From positions 155,324 to 219,323 of the forward strand of contig NZ_JAAGRN010000006.1 of the NCBI RefSeq assembly GCF_010499255.1: a DNA stretch of 64,000 nucleotides, given 5' to 3'. Positions 40,340 to 48,168 of the stretch are shown here, piece after piece. Each line of letters starts with the position of its first letter. Within the stretch, counting starts at the first letter, position 1. This DNA is from Sheuella amnicola. GTDB lineage: Bacteria; Pseudomonadota; Gammaproteobacteria; Burkholderiales; Burkholderiaceae_B. Both the position numbers and the translations under genes were made by a program. The notes beneath the pieces are model-generated. The model was not told the origin of the DNA. It saw only the letters and a list, made by a program, of their open reading frames with translations, and did not search any database.

Positions 40340-42414
40340 TCGTCGTACCCCGTCTGTGAAAGGGCCATAGGCCAGACCGCGCCGCTGCCGCTTTTGCGCA
40401 GCAGCCATGCAGACACCGTCAGCGTCCAGCGCGAGTCGACCATGTCATCCACCAAGAGAACTGGTCCGGGAGGAATGGCCTGACCGTTGAGTGCGAGCGA
40501 ACCATCTATGTTGCGCGCCTGTTGTGTACTATTTGCCATTGTTTTCTGTTCGGGCCTTGCGTCTGTTTTTGCGATGACCATATGAAACGGCAGACCCAGC
40601 GCAGCCGACAAGCGTTGTGCGAAATTCGGTACCAATTCGGGATGCCGGAGTGAAGGGACGCAAGTCACCCAGGTCGGGCTCGGCTGCGGATTCCACTCAT
40701 GAATCATCTTCACGCACGCAGCAACGAGATCATCGGAAAAGTGGCTGTCGTAGTATTTACCCTGTCGGACCAAACCACCCCAACCGGCATCGCCCCAGAC
40801 GCATAGCGCCTTGCCGGATTCAGCCTGATGGGCAGGGGCGATGAATCCCTTGGCGCCGTACTGGGGCATTCCACCATCGGGCCATTTCTTGCGCGGCTCG
40901 ATAGGCAAGCTGGTGCGACGGAGAAATTCGACGGCAGCTTTTACCAGCTCAGCATCCACGGTTACGGGCAGCGGCGGTAAGGTAGGTTCTTTGACAACAC
41001 TTGGATCGCCGTCGAGCGCACCAATCAAAAAGCCCATGTGCTCACCAAACGGCAGGCTAACGTAGTCCTGCATCTGCTGGTGCTCGTCTCGCCGCATCGC
41101 GGTGAGGCGTTCCGCTCGATCCCAGAACGCTTCACTCAGCGTTGCCGCTGTGAGCTGCCACTTGCTGCCTTGCTTAGCGATGGGTGCCGGCGCTTCGAGC
41201 GAAAGCAGTACAATCGTCTTGTCGACACGTCCTTTGCTCAAATTGAGTCGACTCAGCAGCTCCGGAACGGACAAGCCATTGGGCTCTTCTTCAAGCGCCC
41301 CAAGGACATCGGCAACTTCCTGTCGGGTCGGGAAGGCGCTCCGGATAAACCAGTCGGTGATGTCAGACTCTTCCTGACCACTTAGGAGTACTCCATACGC
41401 AGAGTCCAGTGCGCGTCCCGCGCGACCAACCTGCTGGTAGTAAGCAACAACCGATCCCGGCATTTGGTAATGGATGACAAACGCCAGATCCGGCTTGTCG
41501 TAACCCATGCCTAGCGCTGTTGTGGCAACCAGCGCTTTGACTTGGTTGTTGAGCAGCGCCTGTTCAAGCTGTTCTCGGCGATCGCCTGTTTCACCGGTGT
41601 AGGCTTCCACGTTGAAGCCTTGTGTCTTCAGCCATTGCGCCACTAGATTGGCATCACGAACTGTCAGCGTGTAGATGATGCCGTGGCCCTGCAGCGTGGC
41701 CAGTTGCTCTGCCAGCCAGGCAAGGCGCTCGGCCTGGCTGGGTATGCGGATAGTTTGCAGGGAAAGCGAAGTCCGATTCAAGTCACCACGCGAAACCTCC
41801 AACTTCGGACCCAACACGGCAGCAAGGTCATCCATCACGCGGTTATTCGCTGTTGCCGTGGTTGCGAGTAAGCGAAGGTTTGGCGGCAGCGTTTTGACAA
41901 TCCGCTCTAACAGGCGATAGTGAGGACGGAAGTCGTGGCCCCAGTCGGAAATGCAATGTGCCTCATCGATTACCAGCATCGAGATCTGTGCAGCGATGCC
42001 GGCCATAACTTGCGTCCGAAAGCGCTCGTTTGCCAGGCGCTCCGGCGAGATCAAGAGAATGTCGATCTCTCCCTTGGCCAGCTTGCCCTCGACTGCCGTC
42101 CAGTCATCCATGTTGTCGGAGTTGATGGTGGCGGCGCGAACCCCCATCCGCTCTGCCGCTGCGATCTGGTTTCGCATCAGTGCCAGCAGCGGCGAGATCA
42201 GTAACGCAGGGCCGGCTCCAGCTTCCCGCAGCAACTTGGTCGCGATGAAGTAGACAAAGCTCTTACCCCACCCAGTCTTCTGCACGACCAGCAAGCGGCC
42301 TTTGCCGTCGACGATGTGACGAATGGCATCTTCTTGGCCGTCGCGGAAAGTGGCATCGGCGCGTCCGGAGCCGATGCGGAGAAGTTCCAGCGCGCGTTTT
42401 GGGTCGTAGGCCAC
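40336..42414 (-). CDS. RecQ-like DNA helicase fused to ComF-like phosphoribosyltransferase domain
   Basis: The 692-residue protein begins with a RecQ-type SF2 helicase: Walker A TGWGKS (47-52), [20 protein letters not shown] with the RecQ aromatic loop (148-167), TTATANNRV, and motif [15 protein letters not shown] near 335. A winged-helix-like stretch follows ([19 protein letters not shown]), but the four-cysteine zinc knuckle of classical RecQ is absent. The last 130 residues are a type I phosphoribosyltransferase resembling Com[21 protein letters not shown], then [16 protein letters not shown] (651-666) as the PRPP loop. Enzymatic activity of the PRTase is not proved. It is coupled to the DprA-like gene and follows the WYL gene by one base. 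Confidence 0.85.
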   Translation of the reverse strand: MAYDPKRALELLRIGSGRADATFRDGQEDAIRHIVDGKGRLLVVQKTGWGKSFVYFIATKLLREAGAGPALLISPLLALMRNQIAAAERMGVRAATINSDNMDDWTAVEGKLAKGEIDILLISPERLANERFRTQVMAGIAAQISMLVIDEAHCISDWGHDFRPHYRLLERIVKTLPPNLRLLATTATANNRVMDDLAAVLGPKLEVSRGDLNRTSLSLQTIRIPSQAERLAWLAEQLATLQGHGIIYTLTVRDANLVAQWLKTQGFNVEAYTGETGDRREQLEQALLNNQVKALVATTALGMGYDKPDLAFVIHYQMPGSVVAYYQQVGRAGRALDSAYGVLLSGQEESDITDWFIRSAFPTRQEVADVLGALEEEPNGLSVPELLSRLNLSKGRVDKTIVLLSLEAPAPIAKQGSKWQLTAATLSEAFWDRAERLTAMRRDEHQQMQDYVSLPFGEHMGFLIGALDGDPSVVKEPTLPPLPVTVDAELVKAAVEFLRRTSLPIEPRKKWPDGGMPQYGAKGFIAPAHQAESGKALCVWGDAGWGGLVRQGKYYDSHFSDDLVAACVKMIHEWNPQPSPTWVTCVPSLRHPELVPNFAQRLSAALGLPFHMVIAKTDARPEQKTMANSTQQARNIDGSLALNGQAIPPGPVLLVDDMVDSRWTLTVSAWLLRKSGSGAVWPMALSQTGYDE

Positions 42415-42415
42415 G

Positions 42416-43321
42416 TTATTGCTCTTCCTTGTTTGGGTCGGGCGAGCGGTACCCCGGCGCCAACACAGCGTTCTTGACGCCGTACAGCGCCAGGTGATCT
42501 TTCAGCCAGAGCCTGAATTCATAACCGCGCAGACTGTGGTCCGGAGAGCAGTCCACACTCCACTGCCGCAAGATGTATCCGGCGGTGGCAGCACGCAGCT
42601 TCATCCGCAGTGATCCGCGAACCATGCCGTAATCCATCTCCGTAATTTCAGGGCGAGGCTGGTCCGGGTGCGGCACTAGCTCTAACTCCACTATCCGGGT
42701 CCATTGGATGTCCTGATCACTGCGCTCATGGGGCTGCACATCTGCATCCCCCATAAGGACCGGGTGCTTGATCCGGGTGATGACGAAATCCCGGAACTCT
42801 TGGGACTTCCGATCGAAAGCTCGGACATGCCAACGGAGGCCGTTGTCGATCAGCGCGAACGGGACGATCTTCCGCTCGGTGGGACCACTAGAGATGGAGT
42901 GGTACTCGATTCCTAGCGGACATTCCTGATGGATCGCCCGGGTTACGCTCGCCAGCACATCTAGATCCGGATGCGTTAACCGCGAAGGGCTCTCGCTAGC
43001 CACCCATGCCTTGAGCCGCATCGGCTCACCATCGCCAAAGCCCTGGGTCAGCCACGACAACACCCGCTCCGGTGGGAAGTCGAATACGGGGCGAAACTTC
43101 GGCCCCAGGACGTACGACTTGCCCTTGGAGTCGTAGTCGATGTTGCCTGGGGCCAACTCCTTGTACAGCGCCAGATCTCTGGATGCGGCAGCGGACTGGA
43201 TGCCAAACCGTGTGACCAAGTCCTGACGGCGTATTTCCCCTATGAAGCGCACTCGCAACTCCACGAACGCGAGCCGGTCGCGTTGTGGCTGGGTTAAATC
43301 TGCAAGCGGTTCGTTCGACAT
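42416..43321 (-). CDS. WYL-domain transcriptional regulator
   Basis: The 301-residue protein has an N-terminal winged HTH (LTQPQRDRLAFVELRVRFIG to QSAAASRDLALYKELAPGNI), a WYL-type ligand domain (IEYHSISSGPTERKIVPFAL, NGLRWHVRAFDRKSQEFRDF) and a WCX-like C-terminus (GYILRQWSVDCSPDHSLRG). BrxR/CapW regulators with this layout repress phage-defence operons and may sense DNA damage or nucleic acid ligands. Being the first gene of the whole defence convoy, with a dyad over its -10 box, it probably represses itself and the genes below. Confidence 0.87.
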   Translation of the reverse strand: MSNEPLADLTQPQRDRLAFVELRVRFIGEIRRQDLVTRFGIQSAAASRDLALYKELAPGNIDYDSKGKSYVLGPKFRPVFDFPPERVLSWLTQGFGDGEPMRLKAWVASESPSRLTHPDLDVLASVTRAIHQECPLGIEYHSISSGPTERKIVPFALIDNGLRWHVRAFDRKSQEFRDFVITRIKHPVLMGDADVQPHERSDQDIQWTRIVELELVPHPDQPRPEITEMDYGMVRGSLRMKLRAATAGYILRQWSVDCSPDHSLRGYEFRLWLKDHLALYGVKNAVLAPGYRSPDPNKEEQ

Positions 43322-43365
43322 CTTGGCTGGCTCGTTCGGGTTAGCAAATACTTGTACGGGATATT

Positions 43366-43400
43366 GCAGAAAGTATATGGTCTGCTTTAAAATCCGTCCA
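43366..43400 (-). promoter_or_regulatory. promoter and dyad upstream of the WYL-led defence operon
   Basis: On the minus strand a -35-like TGGACG (43400-43395), a 17-bp spacer and a -10 TATACT (43377-43372) lie about 50 bp upstream of the WYL ATG. The inverted repeat GCAGA-N10-TCTGC (43385-43381 with 43370-43366) straddles the -10 box. A repressor bound there would block the polymerase, fitting autoregulation by the WYL protein. Confidence 0.5.
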
Positions 43401-43480
43401 TGACTTCATTTTAATTTGTGTATGCACTGCATTGTGATAACCACAAGCCGCGCAACGTGAAAAGGATCAGCAGTGGCGCC

Positions 43481-43822
43481 ATGGAAAATTTCCCAGAGCT
43501 TCACTTCACGCCAAAAACGCTGGCGCGGTTCGGGCTACCGAACATCGCGTACCTCGTTCCAGCATTAAATCTGAAGTCGACTTTGCTCGAAAACGAGAAA
43601 CTGTCGCTGGCCGTGAACCATGATGGCGATTCCGATTCAACCGCAGCGATCGTCTGCAACCTGCTAGGCGCAATGCATGGCATGAAGGCTATCTATGCCG
43701 AGTGGCTGAATCCGCTCGAACTACGTGACGTCATCACCGAACTGGCGGAAGACCTCTACGCATTCAAAGAGTGGAGAATCGGTGAGTACAGTGACAACAA
43801 AAAGCTAAACCAGCGGATCTGA
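43481..43822 (+). pseudogene. C-terminal fragment of an ADP-ribosylglycohydrolase
   Basis: The reading frame contains SLAVNHDGDSDSTAAIVCNL followed by LGAMHGMKAI and PLELRDVITELAEDL. This is the C-terminal metal-binding signature of the DraG/ARH ADP-ribosylglycohydrolase family (consensus HDGDSDSTGAIAGNLLGA). A full enzyme is about 300 residues; here about 90 residues of homology remain and the N-terminal metal site and active-site segments are gone. The frame is open upstream to 43418 (GTG). It is divergent from the WYL gene. ARH proteins reverse ADP-ribosylation and appear in toxin-immunity and defence loci. Confidence 0.72.
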
Positions 43823-43859
43823 CGGAAGTACCTGGGATTCTGAGATGGAGTGATTTGGC

Positions 43860-44369
43860 ATGAGTGGAAATCGATGGGACCAGCCGGGCGTGCCACACAA
43901 GGGGTGGCACTGCGTGGACGTGGTCGACCTGCGGGCCGACGGCGAGTCGGCAGACGAAACTGACTATGCGACCTGCCAGATGTGCGGCAACGAGAAGATC
44001 CGCTTCGTCCACATCATGCATCACACGGATCTCAACGATAACTTCGAAGTCGGGTGTGTCTGTGCCGAGAAGATGACCGACGACTTCTTGGGGCCCAAGC
44101 GACGGGAGTCTAGGCTGCGTAATAGGGCAGCACGACGGGCCCGCTGGCTGCAACGTACTTGGCGGAGGTCGGCCAAGGGCAACAGCTTCCTCAACCTTGA
44201 AGGCTACAACCTGGTGGTGTATCCAACTAAGACGGGGCGCTGGGGTTACAAGATCGGGGACCGATTCGGTCCGAGTACGTACCCGACGGTAAACAAAGCC
44301 AAGCTGGCGCTGTTCGATGACTTCTGGACGGCGACTCAGGACAATGAGCGACTATGGGCATCAGACTGA
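43860..44369 (+). CDS. orphan protein with four-cysteine (zinc-ribbon-like) N-terminus
   Basis: The 169-residue protein has CQMC (near residue 39) and CVC (near residue 62), a possible metal site. An Arg-rich helix follows (KRRESRLRNRAARRARWLQR), then a compact beta-rich C-terminus (YNLVVYPTKTGRWGYKIGDR, PTVNKAKLALFDDFW). Basic composition suggests nucleic-acid contact. I do not recognise a named family. Codon use is GC-rich, like the defence island and unlike the next ORF. Confidence 0.6.
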   Translation: MSGNRWDQPGVPHKGWHCVDVVDLRADGESADETDYATCQMCGNEKIRFVHIMHHTDLNDNFEVGCVCAEKMTDDFLGPKRRESRLRNRAARRARWLQRTWRRSAKGNSFLNLEGYNLVVYPTKTGRWGYKIGDRFGPSTYPTVNKAKLALFDDFWTATQDNERLWASD

Positions 44370-44590
44370 GATATGGGCTCGGGTTCAACTTCTTCGGAGG
44401 GAAATTGAACTGGCGTCCTGCATGAAGTATTGGGCGGGTGATTTTGCCCAGGCTGTACTGAATGCATTGCCGAAGTAAAAGAAGACTGGATTTCGCACCT
44501 TCCAGCTTGCGTTCGCAGGGGTTCTAAGGCGCTGAGCACAAACATGTAAGTAAAAAAGTCAAAGATTAGAGAAAAACAGGAGTTGAAAAA

Positions 44591-44992
44591 ATGACCAAAC
44601 GCGATTTCGAAAAAATAAAACGATCAAATTATGGCCCTTTCTATCCAGACCCAAATCCTCACAATGAAGTATCTCCATCTAAGGATAATAGAGAGGAGTT
44701 TGTTTGCTCAGTTCCCAATGATCAAGCAATTGATCCGGACTTTCGATCGCGTGTGAAATACCTAGAAAGTTTAGTCAAACACGTTGCTAGCGAAAAATTT
44801 TCGATTAAATCATCTGACAGTCAAAAAAAGATTTTTTTTGAACTACGAGATCTTCACGAAACAATCTTTATTGACAACTATGTCAAAAATTACCTTGGCT
44901 CCGAACTTTATCGAAAAGTCATCAAAATAATTGAAATGTATGGGCTTTGGGAAAGAGACTGGCGAAGATCCAGGAACATTCGTATTGTCTAG
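44591..44992 (+). CDS. orphan hypothetical protein, AT-rich
   Basis: The 133-residue product is charged and probably helical (SRVKYLESLVKHVASEKFSI, FFELRDLHETIFIDNYVKNY), with no membrane segment or known motif visible to me. A weak AGGAG lies 12 bp upstream of the ATG. The AT-rich sequence contrasts with the previous gene and suggests another origin. Its 3' end abuts the AlpA fragment and the chimeric phage ORF. Confidence 0.5.
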   Translation: MTKRDFEKIKRSNYGPFYPDPNPHNEVSPSKDNREEFVCSVPNDQAIDPDFRSRVKYLESLVKHVASEKFSIKSSDSQKKIFFELRDLHETIFIDNYVKNYLGSELYRKVIKIIEMYGLWERDWRRSRNIRIV

Positions 44993-45513
44993 TGGCCAGA
45001 AGATTTGGTCGACGTGGACAGACACGACTCCTCGTAGGCCTCGATATCTATTTGCCGATAAAGTACTCGGCCAGGGAGCTTCAGCTTAAGAAATTTTGGT
45101 CCAATCCCTTCGCAACGCCAACGTTCGAGAGTAATATCCGCACCGGTGCGTTGCTCAAGAGCGTGCGAATCCGCTTTGTTCGCAAGAGTGAGAAGAAATA
45201 CGGATGGGTCAGAGCCAATCTGATCGCAGGCAACAAAGAGGCTTGGTACGCGCACCTCATTGAGTTTGGAACGGGCAGTTATTACACGGGCACAGGCTCA
45301 AAGTCTAAGAAACAACCCTACGAGATCAGGCCTAAGAACAAAAAAAGTCTCTTTTTTGCGGGAGTCATGCGAGAAGTGATTGTGCATCCTGGCATCAAAC
45401 CACAATCGTTTATGCGAAGCGCCTTTGATGCAAGTAGCGACCGGGCCATTCGTGCCTTTGCCGATTACATCAGAGTGCGACTGCCTAAAGAGATTAAAAA
45501 GTTAAACCCATAA
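44947..45513 (+). CDS. HK97 gp10-like phage tail protein, 5' end replaced
   Basis: Homology to HK97-gp10-family head-tail/tail proteins begins around 45126: RTGALLKSVRIRFVRKSEKK, WYAHLIEFGTGSYYTG, HPGIKPQSFMRSAFDASSDR, the usual (A/S)xxxEFGT and (P)xxPFxRPAxD pattern. The first ~60 codons come from sequence encoding the AlpA fragment on the other strand, so the reading frame is a chimera and the true N-terminus is lost. It is the first surviving prophage gene; head, portal and packaging genes are missing. Confidence 0.7.
   Translation: MGKRLAKIQEHSYCLVARRFGRRGQTRLLVGLDIYLPIKYSARELQLKKFWSNPFATPTFESNIRTGALLKSVRIRFVRKSEKKYGWVRANLIAGNKEAWYAHLIEFGTGSYYTGTGSKSKKQPYEIRPKNKKSLFFAGVMREVIVHPGIKPQSFMRSAFDASSDRAIRAFADYIRVRLPKEIKKLNP
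44989..45124 (-). pseudogene. C-terminal fragment of an AlpA/excisionase-type HTH protein
   Basis: The minus strand reads TLERWRCEGIGPKFLKLKLP then GRVLYRQIDIEAYEESC and stops at 44989. This is the C-terminal half of AlpA/MerR-like excisionase HTH proteins (usual pattern TLERWRxEGxGPxFxKLGRxVRYRxxDLExW). Upstream of about 45124 the frame continues open but without homology, in sequence that encodes a phage tail protein on the other strand. The gene was therefore cut by the recombination that brought the phage segment. Confidence 0.65.
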
Positions 45514-45537
45514 GTATCCATCCATGATTACCGCCCC

Positions 45538-45963
45538 ATGAGTACCCGCTCCATCAATGCAGAGTTAATTATTGCCATCATGCTCAACACCCCCGCCGTT
45601 GTTGCGCTGGTGGGTAACCGCCGGGCGCTTGCACAACTGCCGCCCAACACCCCGATGCCGGCGCTTGTTTACACCGTTATTGACAGTAAGCCCACCCCCA
45701 ATTTGAATTACCAAATAGGTGAGCAGCGAGCACTTGCCAGAATACAAATCAACCCATTGGCCTCAACCATTGGCGAAGTCAAAGCCATCCATGAAGCAGT
45801 GCGTGCCGCGCTTGACTTTAAGCACCAAACCATTGTGGTGGATCAAAAGGTCATCTCCTGTCGACTCGACTTGATGGGGCCGGTCGATAAAGACACCGAT
45901 GCAGGCCTCTGGACTCAACCCTATGACTACTTATTAAATTTCGTGGAATTTTCCACAGACTAA
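45538..45963 (+). CDS. DUF3168-like tail completion/terminator protein
   Basis: The 141-residue protein has the pattern of DUF3168/gp17-like proteins: LNTPAVVALVGNRRALAQLP, MPALVYTVIDSKPTPNLNY, RALARIQINPLASTIGEVKA and a C-terminal TQPYDYLLNF. These proteins cap the tail tube or join tail to head. The position between HK97-gp10 and the tail tube gene is the standard order in lambda-like siphophages. Confidence 0.75.
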   Translation: MSTRSINAELIIAIMLNTPAVVALVGNRRALAQLPPNTPMPALVYTVIDSKPTPNLNYQIGEQRALARIQINPLASTIGEVKAIHEAVRAALDFKHQTIVVDQKVISCRLDLMGPVDKDTDAGLWTQPYDYLLNFVEFSTD

Positions 45964-45987
45964 TACTGCTGCGCGCAGGTGAGTCGT

Positions 45988-46052
45988 GCCCGCCCAGGCG
46001 ACTGGTGGCGGGCATTTTTATTTCTAACCCACAAATTTGTGGGTATTTTTTT
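45988..46052 (+). terminator. two adjacent hairpins before the tail tube gene
   Basis: Hairpin 1: GCCCGCC (45988-45994) with GGCGGGC (46007-46013), followed by ATTTTTA. Hairpin 2: an 18-bp perfect palindrome ACCCACAAATTTGTGGGT (46027-46044), followed by ATTTTTTTA. Both resemble intrinsic terminators and lie just upstream of the highly expressed tail tube gene. They may dampen upstream read-through or protect the 5' end. Confidence 0.6.
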
Positions 46053-46066
46053 ATGAGGAAATCATC

Positions 46067-46528
46067 ATGACAGTTCGTACCAGTGCGGGAACCATTTTTA
46101 AAGTATCCGCGGCCACCCCTGCCTCCTTTGATGTAACGGGATATGGGGCACTCACCTACACCCCAGTAGGAGAGATCACCGATCTGGGTGAATTTGGTCG
46201 CGAGTATTCGCTTGTGACCCACCAGCCCGTGGGATCACGTGGCACACAAAAGTTCAAAGGCTCATTTAACGAGGGCTCTATTACGCTCTCAATTGGCCTG
46301 GATACCGATGATGCCGGTCAAATCCTCATGAAAGCGGCAAGCCTTTCGGACAACAACTACACGTTTCGCGTTGAAACACAGAATGGCGACAAGTATTTCT
46401 TTCAAGCCAAAGTCATGTCCTGGAAAGTCAATATCGGATCGGTGGACAACATCACGACTGCCTCGTGCTCGCTTGAGTTAACGACGAGCGCCAACGGTGC
46501 GGGCATCGTTGAAGACCTCTTTGCCTGA
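46067..46528 (+). CDS. phage major tail tube protein
   Basis: I start at the ATG at 46067, with GAGGAAATC upstream. The 153-residue protein reads TVRTSAGTIFKVSAATPASF, ALTYTPVGEITDLGEFGREY, KFKGSFNEGSITLSIGLDTD, a beta-sandwich typical of siphovirus tail tube proteins (lambda gpV N-domain / HK97 type). Next in order come the tail assembly chaperones, as expected. Confidence 0.78.
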   Translation: MTVRTSAGTIFKVSAATPASFDVTGYGALTYTPVGEITDLGEFGREYSLVTHQPVGSRGTQKFKGSFNEGSITLSIGLDTDDAGQILMKAASLSDNNYTFRVETQNGDKYFFQAKVMSWKVNIGSVDNITTASCSLELTTSANGAGIVEDLFA

Positions 46529-46572
46529 TGTCAGCCCTCATGACCGCTCTTAAAATCCGCGAAGGAATACAA

Positions 46573-46974
46573 ATGAATAAGACGCAAGATTTTTCAAGCT
46601 TCTTTCTGGCTGAAACGTCTGTGGTGGAGCTCGATCTGCCCAATGGCGAGCCTATGCTCTACCAAGGCAGTCCTGTGCGCGTGTATGTCCATGGACCGGC
46701 TACCGCTCGCTTTACGAAAGCCAATGAGGCAATGCAAAAGGAGGCGGCTAAGCGTGTGATGGCCGCCATTGGCAATAAAGGCAAAAAGGAAGCTGAGGAT
46801 AAAGACGCAGATGCCAAATTCCTGGTTGCGATTACCGAGCGAATCGAGAACTTCCCCTACCCTGGCGGAATCGATGCGATTTACCGTGAGCCTAAGCTCA
46901 AATACGTAGCGGACCAGGTGCGCACCTTTGTAGGGGATGCGGGAAACTTCTTTGGGGTTGGCGAGAAGCCCTAA
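46573..46974 (+). CDS. tail assembly chaperone (gpG-like)
   Basis: From the ATG at 46573 (GAAGGA upstream) the protein has 133 residues: DFSSFFLAETSVVELDLPNG, FTKANEAMQKEAAKRVMAAI, PGGIDAIYREPKLKYVADQV. Its place after the tube gene and the overlapping -1 frame match the lambda G/T pair. Most ribosomes should end at TAA 46972-46974; a fraction should slip at 46941-46947 and make a longer G-T protein. Confidence 0.75.
   Translation: MNKTQDFSSFFLAETSVVELDLPNGEPMLYQGSPVRVYVHGPATARFTKANEAMQKEAAKRVMAAIGNKGKKEAEDKDADAKFLVAITERIENFPYPGGIDAIYREPKLKYVADQVRTFVGDAGNFFGVGEKP
46941..46947 (+). promoter_or_regulatory. -1 ribosomal frameshift slippery heptamer GGGAAAC
   Basis: In the gpG-like frame the codons are GCG GGA AAC, so the heptamer is G GGA AAC, the X XXY YYZ form, nine codons before the stop. 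Lambda uses GGGAAAG at the same place in gene G. The -1 frame is open from before the site through 47480. Confidence 0.75.
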
Positions 46975-46991
46975 TCCTTTATGCCCGTCAA

Positions 46992-47480
46992 TTGGGCTGG
47001 ATGCACGCGACTCCTCAAGACAAATCTGTCCGACGGGATTCCGACCCGCAGCTTAATCGCGCCGAGCAAATCATCGCTCAGGGCGGTGAACCTCTCTTGC
47101 CAGAGGTGGGCGAGGTCTCGTACCTACTTAGCTACTGGCAGGACATTGGGCTCGTGGGGTCAGGTGCAATGGGAGCTGTCAGATTAAGTGCGCTTGAACT
47201 CATTGCCTGGCAAGAAGGTTGTTGCGTCACGCTTGCGCCCTGGGAGTTTGCGGTATTGCGCGAGATGTCTGCGCAGTACATCGCAAGCCTGCATGAGGCA
47301 TCCAAACCTGAGTGCCCGGCACCATATGGCGATCCATTACATCATTCATTACATCAACTTGATCGCGATGTGATTCAAAAGAAAGTGGTCGGGCAATTCA
47401 AAGCCTTCATGCTCGCGCAGTCTAGTCAGTCAAAACAGTCAAACGCAAATAGCTCAACAGAGATTCATCCATGCAAGTAG
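46992..47480 (+). CDS. T-like extension of the tail assembly chaperone (made by -1 frameshift)
   Basis: The frame is open upstream of the first possible start (TTG 46992) through the slippery site: LLWGWREALILYARQLGW, then MHATPQDKSVRRDSDPQLNR. So the natural product is probably a gpG-T fusion rather than a separate protein. The T part is about 178 codons from the slip. In lambda, GT binds the tape measure protein during tail assembly; here no tape measure gene follows. The end overlaps the next gene's ATG at 47471. Confidence 0.68.
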   Translation: MGWMHATPQDKSVRRDSDPQLNRAEQIIAQGGEPLLPEVGEVSYLLSYWQDIGLVGSGAMGAVRLSALELIAWQEGCCVTLAPWEFAVLREMSAQYIASLHEASKPECPAPYGDPLHHSLHQLDRDVIQKKVVGQFKAFMLAQSSQSKQSNANSSTEIHPCK

Positions 47481-48168
47481 CAAACCTTGGGCATTATTTG
47501 ATACCTCAGTCAGTACCTCGACTGCGCAGCCCAACAATATCACTTATGTCCTGGAGCCTGGGCAGGTGATCAATACGATTGCAGCGTTGAACTTAAACAA
47601 CGCGACTGAGATCAAGGTCACGATGTATAGCGCGATTTCTGGTGCATTAGAAATCGTCTACGCCAAAACGATTGACCTCTCGGCTCTGCCCACAGGTTCA
47701 GACTGGTGGAGCTGGTTCTATAGCGCGCGCACCGTACCAACACAAAACATTCAAACAGATTTGCCCTCCTATGGGGATGGCGTCATTAAGTTCGAGTTGC
47801 TGGGAGGCGCGGACCTTTCTGTGGGCGTTCTTCTGATTGGACAGGAACGATCCTTTGGCCTGGGGGTGCAGCTTGGCGCGCGAGTCGGGATTCAGGATTA
47901 CTCCAGAAAAGAGACAAACGATTTCGGGGACACGATTCTTGTGCGCCGAGCGTTTGCTAAACGAGCCAACTTCAATCTACTCATTGAGAAAAGCGAAGTC
48001 GATGCGTTTCAACTCTTTTTAACCGAGATTCGCGCCACGCCCTGCTTATGGATCGGGAGTACTGAATACGAGTCCACCACGCTCTTCGGGTTTTACAAGA
48101 ACTTTGAAGCACTGATTAGTTACCCGGACTATGCGGATTTTGAATTAGAAATTGAAGGATTGACCTGA
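47471..48168 (+). pseudogene. phage tail protein with 1-nt frameshift near its start
   Basis: From 47482 onward frame 47566 reads KPWALFDTSVSTSTAQPNNI, TYVLEPGQVINTIAALNLNN and on to EIEGLT at 48166. No start codon lies in this frame near that point. An ATG at 47471 gives MQVA, and adding one A to the AAA run at 47482-47484 would join them as MQVAKPWALFDTS. I therefore annotate one gene of about 232 codons with a frameshift. An alternative start is GTG 47566. Tail-tip-like (VLLIGQERSFGLGVQLGARV, ELEIEGLT); exact family not recognised. Confidence 0.6.

Noticed and set aside
40340..40408. Longer N-terminus of the DprA-like gene ([10 protein letters not shown]...)
   Set aside because: It would lie inside the helicase-PRTase coding sequence; the ATGA overlap at 40336-40339 gives the coupled start.
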